Shown here: in pieces, positions 9,264 through 16,377 of the stretch
How positions within the stretch are numbered: position 1 is the first letter of the stretch
How the letters are laid out: every line of letters begins with the position of its first letter
Assembly (NCBI GenBank): GCA_015057325.1
Contig: SVEQ01000006.1
Coordinates: 75,324-139,323 of the forward strand
Length of the DNA stretch: 64,000 bases
Reading direction: 5' to 3'
Source: Lachnospiraceae bacterium
GTDB lineage: Bacteria; Bacillota; Clostridia; Lachnospirales; Lachnospiraceae
Notes under the pieces: generated by a model
What the model was told of the DNA's origin: nothing
Database searches by the model: none
What the model saw: the letters and a program-made list of their open reading frames with translations, nothing else
Translations under genes and position numbers: made by a program

Positions 9264-10098
9264 TGCAGCAGTACAAAACTATATTAAGACAGTTACTCTT
9301 GAAGAAAATCAAAAAATAGTTGAAGCAATAAAAAAGATGGAAAAGGAAAGGCCAATGATATCGGTTGGAGCAGCGGCTGATATTGGACAAAGAGAAAATC
9401 AGCAAGATTCTTCTTTTGGACAGGCGGAGCAGGAGACTGCTTTTGGTGTTGTTTGTGACGGTATGGGTGGACTTGCAGGTGGAGAAATGGCAAGCCAAAC
9501 CGCTGTGCAGACACTGATAGAAGATTATTATGATAAAACCACAAGTGATATGGGTTCATTCTGGAAGCAAGAGGCATATAGACTTAATGATATTGTGAGT
9601 GGATTAAAGGATGACAATGGTAAGTCATTAAATGCGGGTTCAACATTGGTTGCGGTGAGTATAGAACAAAACCGTTTAAATTGGGTGTCTGTTGGAGATA
9701 GCAGAATATACAGAATCAGAGGAGATGTTATTACTCAATTAAATCCTGAACATAATTATAAAGCTACTTTGGATGCCAAACTTGCACTTGGAGAGATAAC
9801 AAATGATGACTATTTGGCAGATGAAGATAGGGCTGAAGCATTAACAAGTTTTCTAGGTATCGGTAAACTTAAATTAGTTGCTCAAAATCGTGAAGTTGAA
9901 ATGCTGCAAAGCGGAGATGTAATTCTGTTGTGTAGCGATGGTTTGTATAAAGCGTTAGAAGATGAATTGATTGTGGAAGTTGTAAAGAGTGCACTTCCCA
10001 ATGTTCAATTGGCAGCAAATAGATTGATTGATGCAACATTAGCGAAAAAAGTTAACCAACAGGACAATGTAAGCGTTGTACTGTTACAATATTTATAA
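9256..10098 (+). CDS. PP2C-type protein phosphatase paired with the kinase
   Basis: A 280-residue PP2C enzyme with an N-terminal ~35-residue helical extension before the catalytic core. Metal ligands are visible in ENQQDSS, CDGMGGLAGGE, GDSRIYR, CSDGLY and QDNVSVV. The start codon lies inside the end of the kinase gene (GGGGGTGA upstream), which suggests translational coupling. It is the closer partner of the kinase; the phosphatase at 2465 is more distant and shorter. It should be cytoplasmic. Confidence 0.94.
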   Translation: MNSAAVQNYIKTVTLEENQKIVEAIKKMEKERPMISVGAAADIGQRENQQDSSFGQAEQETAFGVVCDGMGGLAGGEMASQTAVQTLIEDYYDKTTSDMGSFWKQEAYRLNDIVSGLKDDNGKSLNAGSTLVAVSIEQNRLNWVSVGDSRIYRIRGDVITQLNPEHNYKATLDAKLALGEITNDDYLADEDRAEALTSFLGIGKLKLVAQNREVEMLQSGDVILLCSDGLYKALEDELIVEVVKSALPNVQLAANRLIDATLAKKVNQQDNVSVVLLQYL

Positions 10099-10120
10099 TT
10101 TAAAAGGAGGAAAATAAAAA

Positions 10121-10789
10121 ATGGGAAAGGCAATGGCAAAATGTCCAAATGGACATTTCTATGAGTCTGACAAGTTTGCAGCTTGTCCGTTCTGTGAAAG
10201 TGTAGTGGGAGGTGGAAACGGTCAAAAAGTAACTATGCCTATTGGAGAGAATCCTGGCATGAACAAAACTATTCCAACAGATGAGGTGAAAGAAATGCAA
10301 AAAACAGAACCAATAAAATCTGCAGATGATAATAAGGATAAACCAAACGGAAATCTTACAGACAAATTTGATAAGGATATAAAGAAACAGGGCGATATGC
10401 AAAAAACAGTTAGTTTCTTCTCTGAAAATGGCAGTAATCAGGTGCCGGCTGTTGGATTGTTGCTTTGTGTTGAGGGAGATAATTTTGGAGAAACATATTT
10501 GTTGAAGGCCGGTAAGAACTTTATTGGTCGTTCTAATACAATGGACGTTGTTATTTCAGAAGACAATAGTGTTTCCAGAGAGAAACATGCAATTATACTG
10601 TATGAGCCAAGAAAGAGAATGTTTCTTGCTCAACCGGGTGAATCAAGCGAATTGTACTATGTAAATGGTGAAGTGGTACTTAATGTTTTGGAGTTACATG
10701 AGTATGATGAAATCTCTCTCGGCAAAACAAAGTTGTTATTTGTACCAATCTGTGGACCTCAATTCTCTTGGGAAGATTATACAAAATAA
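10121..10789 (+). CDS. FHA protein with N-terminal zinc-ribbon-like motif
   Basis: A 222-residue protein with AAAGGAGG upstream. The N-terminus carries C8-x3-H12-x9-C22-x2-C25 (KCPNGH, CPFC), consistent with a small zinc-binding knuckle. A flexible linker (residues ~40-110) is rich in Lys, Asp, Thr and Met. The C-terminal FHA domain has IGRS and SREKHA, but the NG loop is degenerate (GESSELYYVNG). FHA proteins with similar zinc-ribbon starts are known near bacterial kinase clusters, but I cannot name this one. It follows the phosphatase by 22 bases. Confidence 0.8.
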   Translation: MGKAMAKCPNGHFYESDKFAACPFCESVVGGGNGQKVTMPIGENPGMNKTIPTDEVKEMQKTEPIKSADDNKDKPNGNLTDKFDKDIKKQGDMQKTVSFFSENGSNQVPAVGLLLCVEGDNFGETYLLKAGKNFIGRSNTMDVVISEDNSVSREKHAIILYEPRKRMFLAQPGESSELYYVNGEVVLNVLELHEYDEISLGKTKLLFVPICGPQFSWEDYTK

Positions 10790-10801
10790 ATTCTTATCAT
10801 G

Positions 10802-10837
10802 GCACAGAACAACCGTATCTTAATGGTTGTTCTGTGC
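10802..10837 (+). other. Perfect 13-bp RNA hairpin between two island genes
   Basis: GCACAGAACAACC (10802-10814) is the exact reverse complement of GGTTGTTCTGTGC (10825-10837), with a 10-base loop. No T-run follows, so it is not a canonical terminator. It could be a processing or stability element separating the FHA gene from the membrane protein gene, or a partial attenuator. Confidence 0.75.
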
Positions 10838-10878
10838 GGATTAAAGTAGGCAAAACTAATGTCGGGGGAATACGTTAT

Positions 10879-12546
10879 ATGAGTAAAAGATACAAAATAG
10901 AGATAATTGGTTTCGTACTATTAGGAATTGTTTTGTTGCTGGGATTTTCATTTAAATGCTATGCAACAGAAGAGAATGTTTTGGAAATATCGGATTATGT
11001 TTATGATGTAGATTTACTATTGGAGAAAGCATCCGAAAAATTTCCGGATGAAAAAGATATCATATTGTATGATCCGTCGGAAGATTTAGGAATAACAACG
11101 AGTAGTGACAAGATATCATTGTTTGGATTTGGGGTTGGTGACAACAAGGATGTTGCTATTGAAAAGTTTAAGAAAGTTAATTCTTTTCAAATGCTTTTTG
11201 GAGATTGCCCGGCAGAGAATGAAACGATTTTTTTTGTAGAACATAAAGACAGTTTTTTTGTGTTAATTTTAGAACTTGAAGATAATATCATAACATCAAT
11301 GAGTATAATTAATGAAGAGGATATAGAGACGTATATCGAAAAATATCCTGGGGAAGAAGATACTGAAGATATGCGTGCTCCTGACAAGATAAGCGATTGG
11401 TTAAAAGCCATTAGAACTACTTTGGATGAGCAGAATACTTATGGAACGGTTTATGATTGTGAATGGAAACAGGTTTTGCTTACATATGTATTTTTTGTAG
11501 AATCTGAAGCATCAAGTGATGGGATTGCTACTCATTACAATTTGACTGATATTGATGAGGATGGAGTACCGGAGTTATATTGTGCTTGTTTTGATCAAGG
11601 TGTCGATTGGGAGGATATTGTTGCAGGGAAATTAACAGATGATGAATGTGAATCAATAAGCGGTGATTATAATTTATCAAATTACATTGAGTCGACAGGG
11701 TTGGTTTATACAAGTGAATTTTATGATGGTAAGAATAATGATAAAATATATAAATTAGAAAATAATGAATTTACTGAACTTTTTAAAGGGGAAAGAGCAG
11801 TGGATGATGAAGGTCATGAGATATATTTCTTGGATGGCCAGGAAGTTTCAGTTGAAGAATATAATAATAAAATTAATAAAATATATGACAAATCAAAAGC
11901 CCAATCTTTTAATACAAGACAACTTAGTTGTGATGAGGTTATAAAAGAAATTTTTGAATATGAACAAAATCACCCACAGGAAAATAGTGGTAAGGACGTT
12001 TTGCCAGAAGGTAATGGTAAAGGAAGTATAGTCAACCTTATCATGGATACGAAAGCATATATTATAACAATTCTTGTTCTACTGATATTGATTGGTGGAG
12101 CTCCTTTTATGATAAGGATGATAAAAGGAGTTCCTTATAGAGTATTTTTGGGAAGTAAAGCGATTGGTAATTTATGTGCAATTTCTTCTATGTTGCTATG
12201 TACGGCTATGTTTGTAGTTATGAAAATAATGTTGTCAAATAGCAATGTGGATGTCGGAGAATCCGTTCAACTTTTTGGATTTACAATTAATCTTTCAATA
12301 GTTGTTTGGATGTTTGTTATTGTAAATGTGTTGAATGTAGTTTCACATTTATTCCGATTTAATAAGGTATGGAATGTGCTTGGAAATATTACTGCTTTAT
12401 GCATGGCTATGATTGTTGCAGTAATCTGTAATTACATTTTATCAGATGGTGCTCAAACAGCATCGAGCCCTTTCTGCATAGGTATGTGTGTTGTATGTGT
12501 GGTTGTTGTGTTGGCATCAGCATTGGAGATTTATGATAGCGAATGA
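10879..12546 (+). CDS. Exported-domain membrane protein with C-terminal multi-pass region
   Basis: The ATG at 10879 follows CGGGGGA by 9 bases; an in-frame ATG at 10768 lies inside the preceding gene and is unlikely. The 555-residue protein starts with a hydrophobic signal (residues ~8-30). A ~360-residue extracytoplasmic part follows, holding a DxDxDGxPE loop (DIDEDGVPEL) similar to one in the lipoprotein at 14097; such loops often bind calcium. Five hydrophobic segments fill residues ~390-550. I recognise no family. Its stop overlaps the JAMM protein gene by 14 bases, so the two are probably expressed together. Confidence 0.75.
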   Translation: MSKRYKIEIIGFVLLGIVLLLGFSFKCYATEENVLEISDYVYDVDLLLEKASEKFPDEKDIILYDPSEDLGITTSSDKISLFGFGVGDNKDVAIEKFKKVNSFQMLFGDCPAENETIFFVEHKDSFFVLILELEDNIITSMSIINEEDIETYIEKYPGEEDTEDMRAPDKISDWLKAIRTTLDEQNTYGTVYDCEWKQVLLTYVFFVESEASSDGIATHYNLTDIDEDGVPELYCACFDQGVDWEDIVAGKLTDDECESISGDYNLSNYIESTGLVYTSEFYDGKNNDKIYKLENNEFTELFKGERAVDDEGHEIYFLDGQEVSVEEYNNKINKIYDKSKAQSFNTRQLSCDEVIKEIFEYEQNHPQENSGKDVLPEGNGKGSIVNLIMDTKAYIITILVLLILIGGAPFMIRMIKGVPYRVFLGSKAIGNLCAISSMLLCTAMFVVMKIMLSNSNVDVGESVQLFGFTINLSIVVWMFVIVNVLNVVSHLFRFNKVWNVLGNITALCMAMIVAVICNYILSDGAQTASSPFCIGMCVVCVVVVLASALEIYDSE

Positions 12547-12958
12547 TGAGAAATTGTATATACATAGCGAAATTGTACACAAAATCAGTGAAACTATTGG
12601 TAATGTGATTGAATATGAAACCGGTGGGCTCATAGGAATGCGAGAAAATGAGTGTACGGACTTTGTGTTTGATAAAGGAATTCTTTCAGATGAGAATACA
12701 TATATACCCGACACTCATTTTCTAAATGATATTTTGAAAAGGTGGAATGCATTAGGAATTGATTTCTGTGGTTTGGTACATAGCCATAAAAACAATCCCG
12801 AATTGTCTGCGGATGATTTGAAGTATGCTGTAGAAATACTAAAATCCAATGATTTAAAAGAAATATATATGTTTATATACATCACAAGCAGAAAGAAGCT
12901 TAATTCGTATATTGTTACAACAGAAACTGTGAAGAGGGTGCGGCTAGTTGTAGTCTGA
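12533..12958 (+). CDS. JAMM/MPN-domain metalloprotease (JAB-like)
   Basis: The start at 12533 gives 141 residues and overlaps the upstream gene. The zinc-protease JAMM signature is complete: Glu29 in YETGGLIG, His83 and His85 in VHSHK, Ser92 and Asp95 in LSADD, fitting HxH-x6-S-x2-D. JAMM enzymes cleave isopeptide or peptide bonds next to ubiquitin-like folds. Bacterial forms occur with ThiF/E1 proteins, sulfur-carrier proteins, or YukD-like proteins of type VII secretion loci. No ubiquitin-like or E1 gene is visible in this window, so the substrate is unknown. The usual Pro after the second His is displaced (HSHKNNPE). Confidence 0.82.
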   Translation: MIANDEKLYIHSEIVHKISETIGNVIEYETGGLIGMRENECTDFVFDKGILSDENTYIPDTHFLNDILKRWNALGIDFCGLVHSHKNNPELSADDLKYAVEILKSNDLKEIYMFIYITSRKKLNSYIVTTETVKRVRLVVV

Positions 12959-13004
12959 AACACTTTTTGTACTAATTAAGATAAACTCAAAGGAGGGATT
13001 TGCA

Positions 13005-13193
13005 ATGAGTGATAAGAAAAAGAAAGTGGTAAAGATTCCGGAAGGATGTTGCAAAGGTGGAACATGTTGGGATTGTACACATATGGATCAATCATCACCA
13101 ACGGTCACAAGTTTGTATTGGTGCGAGATTTATAAAACATATTATCCTTCGTCGCAAAGTGCTTCATCATGCAGTTATTATGAACGGAGATAG
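13005..13193 (+). CDS. Small Cys-rich protein, probable zinc-binding
   Basis: A 62-residue protein preceded by AAAGGAGGG at good spacing. It has a basic start (MSDKKKKVVK) and six Cys: two in a CC pair, C-x2-C in TCWDC, then YWCE and SSCSYY near the end. The pattern suggests metal binding or disulfides, as in small zinc proteins of unknown function. It sits between the JAMM gene and an FHA gene, 5 bases from the latter, which implies co-expression. I do not recognise the family. Confidence 0.7.
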   Translation: MSDKKKKVVKIPEGCCKGGTCWDCTHMDQSSPTVTSLYWCEIYKTYYPSSQSASSCSYYERR

Positions 13194-13198
13194 TCTTT

Positions 13199-14005
13199 AT
13201 GCAGGAAGTTTTAGGAGATAAAAACAATGTTAAAAACTCGGCATTTCTAACAATAATAACAGGTGAAATGAACGGGTATAGTTATGAATTGCATGAAGGT
13301 GAAAGTGTTAATATTGGACGAGAGATAGAGAATGGTATTGGAATTGCCGATTCCTATACTTATGTAAGCAGATATCATTGTTCAATTTGTTTTGATAATG
13401 ATTGCAAAAAATTTTTTGTGCATGATCATTCGTCAAATGGTATTTTCAGCGAAGAAGGGACAAGGTTGGATTCGAAAACAGAACTTAACCCCGGAGATGT
13501 CATTTGCCTTGGTGGAGATGAATGCAAAATTATTTTATCAATATTGAAAACACAAGGCGCAGATGTTGCTTATGATAAGAATATTATATTTGATGACATT
13601 ATAGAGATTGTGATTGAGTATGATCATAAACGTTATAAATTGAATAATAAAAAAAGTATATTAGATTATCGCAATCTATGGAATATGAGAGGAAAGCCGG
13701 AAGAAGATGATTATTATGAAGAAAAAACAACCCGTTTGACAGATGATGTATTGAAGGAATTAGAACTTCTTTTTGATAAATTTAAGAGCAATTGTTTGTT
13801 TGAAAAAGAATTGGATCTTTTGCCTGACGGTGCTTCACGCAATGCCTATATGAGTATTAATTATAATGATAGATGGCTATATTACACGGATACACATGCA
13901 GATAATGATGGGGGATGCGGAATAAAGCGTGAGCCGATTCAGGAAGTTTTTTTGGATATTGTTCAGTTACTTGACGGCTACTGTGATTTTCCGATAACGG
14001 AATAG
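13199..14005 (+). CDS. FHA-domain protein with unknown C-terminal domain
   Basis: A 268-residue protein; GGAG lies 9 bases before the ATG. Residues ~15-115 are an FHA domain with a complete signature (IGRE, VSRYHC, SSNGIF). The C-terminal ~150 residues are soluble and acidic, with no family I recognise; they contain a Trp/Tyr-rich patch (NDRWLYYTD) and GGCGIKREP. It is the last FHA gene of the island. The FHA module probably recruits it to phosphothreonine marks, with the C-terminal part as the effector. Confidence 0.8.
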   Translation: MQEVLGDKNNVKNSAFLTIITGEMNGYSYELHEGESVNIGREIENGIGIADSYTYVSRYHCSICFDNDCKKFFVHDHSSNGIFSEEGTRLDSKTELNPGDVICLGGDECKIILSILKTQGADVAYDKNIIFDDIIEIVIEYDHKRYKLNNKKSILDYRNLWNMRGKPEEDDYYEEKTTRLTDDVLKELELLFDKFKSNCLFEKELDLLPDGASRNAYMSINYNDRWLYYTDTHADNDGGCGIKREPIQEVFLDIVQLLDGYCDFPITE

Positions 14006-14096
14006 TAGTGTATTGTAATGGGGAAGTATATGCATTTTACTACAATGAAAAGATTATGTCCTTTCCTATGACAAAGTTATAATGAGGAGGTGTTTT

Positions 14097-15515
14097 ATGA
14101 TACTTAAAAAAAAATTGGGACCTTTTTTGATCTTATGCTTATTAACAGGTTGCGTTGCAAAACCCAATATTGCAATTTCGGATAATTTGGAAGGAGTATC
14201 GACAGAGAAGGCAACAGAACAACAAACGACGGAAGATATATCTGAATCAAGTGAACAGGCTGTTGATTCCGAGAGTGTAATTTCGGAAGAAGATTGTAAA
14301 AAATATGCTGATGCGGTTATAGGGGGTGAGGATATATGGTTAAATGAATTAAAAGAAATGATGAAAGAATCCGGGGATGTTGCCGGGTGCTGGTTTCAAG
14401 ATTTTAACATGGATGGAATTCCTGAATTTATTGTAGGACCGCATACTATTGGCGTACATGCCGCCCAATGTTATAAAGTATATAGTGTTGCAACGGGTGT
14501 GCTTAAACCGTTGATGATAAGAGAATATGAATCTGAAGATAATAGTCTTCAATTCTGGAAACACGCAGCCATTTTCAATTCTGAAGAGTTAGACTTTCCT
14601 AATTTTCAAGGCTATTTGTATATGAATGATGCAGGAGAATATAACTTTTATATAGGGTCGACTGATGGTACCGGCTCGGGACAGTATTACGCTATAGATG
14701 AGTTAGTGCCAAACGGGGATTCATTTACAAGAGAGAGCAGGATTGCCATTAGCTATGGTTACTTGGATTATGACCAGAGTGAATTGGGGTGGACCGCAAC
14801 GATTTCTTTTCGGGGACAGGATGCTATAACAACGGATTCGGTAGAAGATGTTAGGAATGCTTTAAATAAATTGTTTGAGGGAAAGGAGAGAAAGTGTGTT
14901 AACGTGTCATCATATATTGTGTGCGAGTATGATGATAATGGTACAAATCCTTATTTGGATTTGTCTTATGATAAAAAATTGGAATTATTGAAGAGTTCCA
15001 TAATGGAATGCTATGAAAATGCTAGCATTAGTACTCCTGAACAGAAAATTCCATTTGAATATTTATTGGATGAGATTCCTAATTGGGAAACGAGTACAAA
15101 TACAGGACAGAACGAAAGTGATGATAGTTATTCATTTTCTCTGGATGAATATGTGACGGAATACTTGTTTATGTCACCGGGAGTGCATGATACTTATTGG
15201 GAACTATACGATTTTGACGGTGAAGGACATTATAATAAGGATGCTTATAGTGTTGATGGAGAATATTTGGGTAGTGGAGGTGAAGGAACTTATACATGTA
15301 CAGGCTCGTATTTGATTATTGATAATGTAATGGAATTTAAAATAATCCATTCTACAGGATCTTTATTTATGGATGGAGAGGAATGGGATTCGCGTGGAAT
15401 CCTTGTTCCACTGGTCGAACCTGATGTGATGAACGCAGATGAGTACCAGGAACTGGTAGATGATTTTATTTATGATAAAGATGGTTGGCTAGATGGTTCT
15501 GATTATAGAAATTGA
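14097..15515 (+). CDS. Lipoprotein with DxNxDG loop, unknown function
   Basis: The start at 14097 follows GAGGAGG by 6 bases; an ATG at 14082 overlaps the ribosome site. The 472-residue protein has a lipoprotein signal ending in LLTGC, so Cys18 should be acylated. A Thr/Glu/Ser-rich tether follows. The body contains DFNMDGIPEF, a DxNxDGxPE loop like that in the protein at 10879 (known from calcium-binding or FG-GAP-like repeats). The C-terminal ~90 residues form a beta-rich domain (GEGTYTCTGSYLII). It is separated from the FHA gene by 91 bases, so it may have its own promoter. Confidence 0.75.
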   Translation: MILKKKLGPFLILCLLTGCVAKPNIAISDNLEGVSTEKATEQQTTEDISESSEQAVDSESVISEEDCKKYADAVIGGEDIWLNELKEMMKESGDVAGCWFQDFNMDGIPEFIVGPHTIGVHAAQCYKVYSVATGVLKPLMIREYESEDNSLQFWKHAAIFNSEELDFPNFQGYLYMNDAGEYNFYIGSTDGTGSGQYYAIDELVPNGDSFTRESRIAISYGYLDYDQSELGWTATISFRGQDAITTDSVEDVRNALNKLFEGKERKCVNVSSYIVCEYDDNGTNPYLDLSYDKKLELLKSSIMECYENASISTPEQKIPFEYLLDEIPNWETSTNTGQNESDDSYSFSLDEYVTEYLFMSPGVHDTYWELYDFDGEGHYNKDAYSVDGEYLGSGGEGTYTCTGSYLIIDNVMEFKIIHSTGSLFMDGEEWDSRGILVPLVEPDVMNADEYQELVDDFIYDKDGWLDGSDYRN

Positions 15516-15536
15516 TTTTTTAGGAGGTTATTCATT

Positions 15537-16217
15537 ATGAATAAAAAGATATTTATTGCAATTCTACTTGTGATATGTGGAGTGATGTTTGGTGTGAGGG
15601 TTGATGCAGATGCAGCCAATAAAACCACTAAAAGTAAAGCGGTTTACACAATAAAAAAGAATAAAAAGCTATTAAAAGGGAAAAAACTCAAGTTGGAATA
15701 TCGCTATGATGTCCCTAAACTTAAAGGTAATTCAGCTGTTGTAAAAAAAATAAATAAATCATTAAGCAAAGAATATAATAAAGAAAAGAATAATACAATT
15801 ATTGATCGGTATAAAGATTCGGTAAATACGTATAGATATAAAGAATCATGGATTGATTCAAAAAAATGTAAATGTACATATAATGAAAATGGGTATTTAT
15901 CGTTTAAATATCACACAAAATGGTTTGCTGGCGGAGTGTGTAATGAACAGTATTATGGAAAAAATTATAACTTGAAAACCGGAAAGAAATTAAAGTTGAC
16001 AGATGTTATGACTGGAGATTCATATGAAATCAAAAGAAGAATCGCAGATGCAGCTGTTGAAAATGGATATTCTTTAATTGAGGATGACATTATGGGTATG
16101 AATATATCAAAGTTTGATTTCTACCTTAAGAACGGAAGTGTTACAGTTTGTTTTCCACCGTATTTTTCCGTTCTGGGAAATGGGCATGTAGAGGTTACTG
16201 TTGGTGGAGATTATTGA
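15537..16217 (+). CDS. Exported DUF4163/DUF3298-like protein
   Basis: A 226-residue protein with a clear signal peptide (MNKKIFIAILLVICGVMFGV) and a basic first third. The order VPKLKGNSAVVKKINKSL, then SFKYHTKWFAGG, then LKLTDVM, and finally YFSVLGNGHVEVTV resembles the paired DUF4163 and DUF3298 domains found in RsiV-like anti-sigma factors and PdaC. Here there is no anti-sigma or deacetylase part, only the extracytoplasmic module. In RsiV that module binds lysozyme, but this cannot be assumed here. AGGAGG precedes the ATG. Confidence 0.75.
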   Translation: MNKKIFIAILLVICGVMFGVRVDADAANKTTKSKAVYTIKKNKKLLKGKKLKLEYRYDVPKLKGNSAVVKKINKSLSKEYNKEKNNTIIDRYKDSVNTYRYKESWIDSKKCKCTYNENGYLSFKYHTKWFAGGVCNEQYYGKNYNLKTGKKLKLTDVMTGDSYEIKRRIADAAVENGYSLIEDDIMGMNISKFDFYLKNGSVTVCFPPYFSVLGNGHVEVTVGGDY

Positions 16218-16275
16218 AAGTTTTAGCATAAAGCCATTAGCAAAATAGCCTACATTCACAATAATAACAAAATAG

Positions 16276-16356
16276 TTGTCAACATTTACAATTTAATAAA
16301 ATGATGCAGAAAACCATGTATGGTGTGCCTATAAGGAGCAACATACATGGTTTTTT
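16276..16356 (+). promoter_or_regulatory. Leader element copy 1: TTGTCAA-NN-TTTACAA motif plus terminator-like hairpin
   Basis: TTGTCAACATTTACAATTT at 16276-16294 is an imperfect dyad (TTGTCAA/TTTACAA, 2-base gap). A perfect 13-bp stem starts 34 bases downstream: AAAACCATGTATG 16310-16322 with CATACATGGTTTT 16342-16354, followed by more T. The AAGGAGG ribosome site is just after. The same arrangement precedes the next two secreted hydrolase genes. The hairpin plus T-run could terminate transcription unless opened, i.e. act as an attenuator. Confidence 0.6.
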
Positions 16357-16377
16357 ATTATAAGGAGGATGAGGGAT

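Noticed and set aside
13005-13193. Rubredoxin or known ferredoxin
   Set aside because: Cys spacing (CC, CxxC, then single Cys) does not match either family.
16218-16377. c-di-AMP (ydaO) riboswitch before the wall hydrolase
   Set aside because: The leader is too short and the conserved cores of that class are not present.
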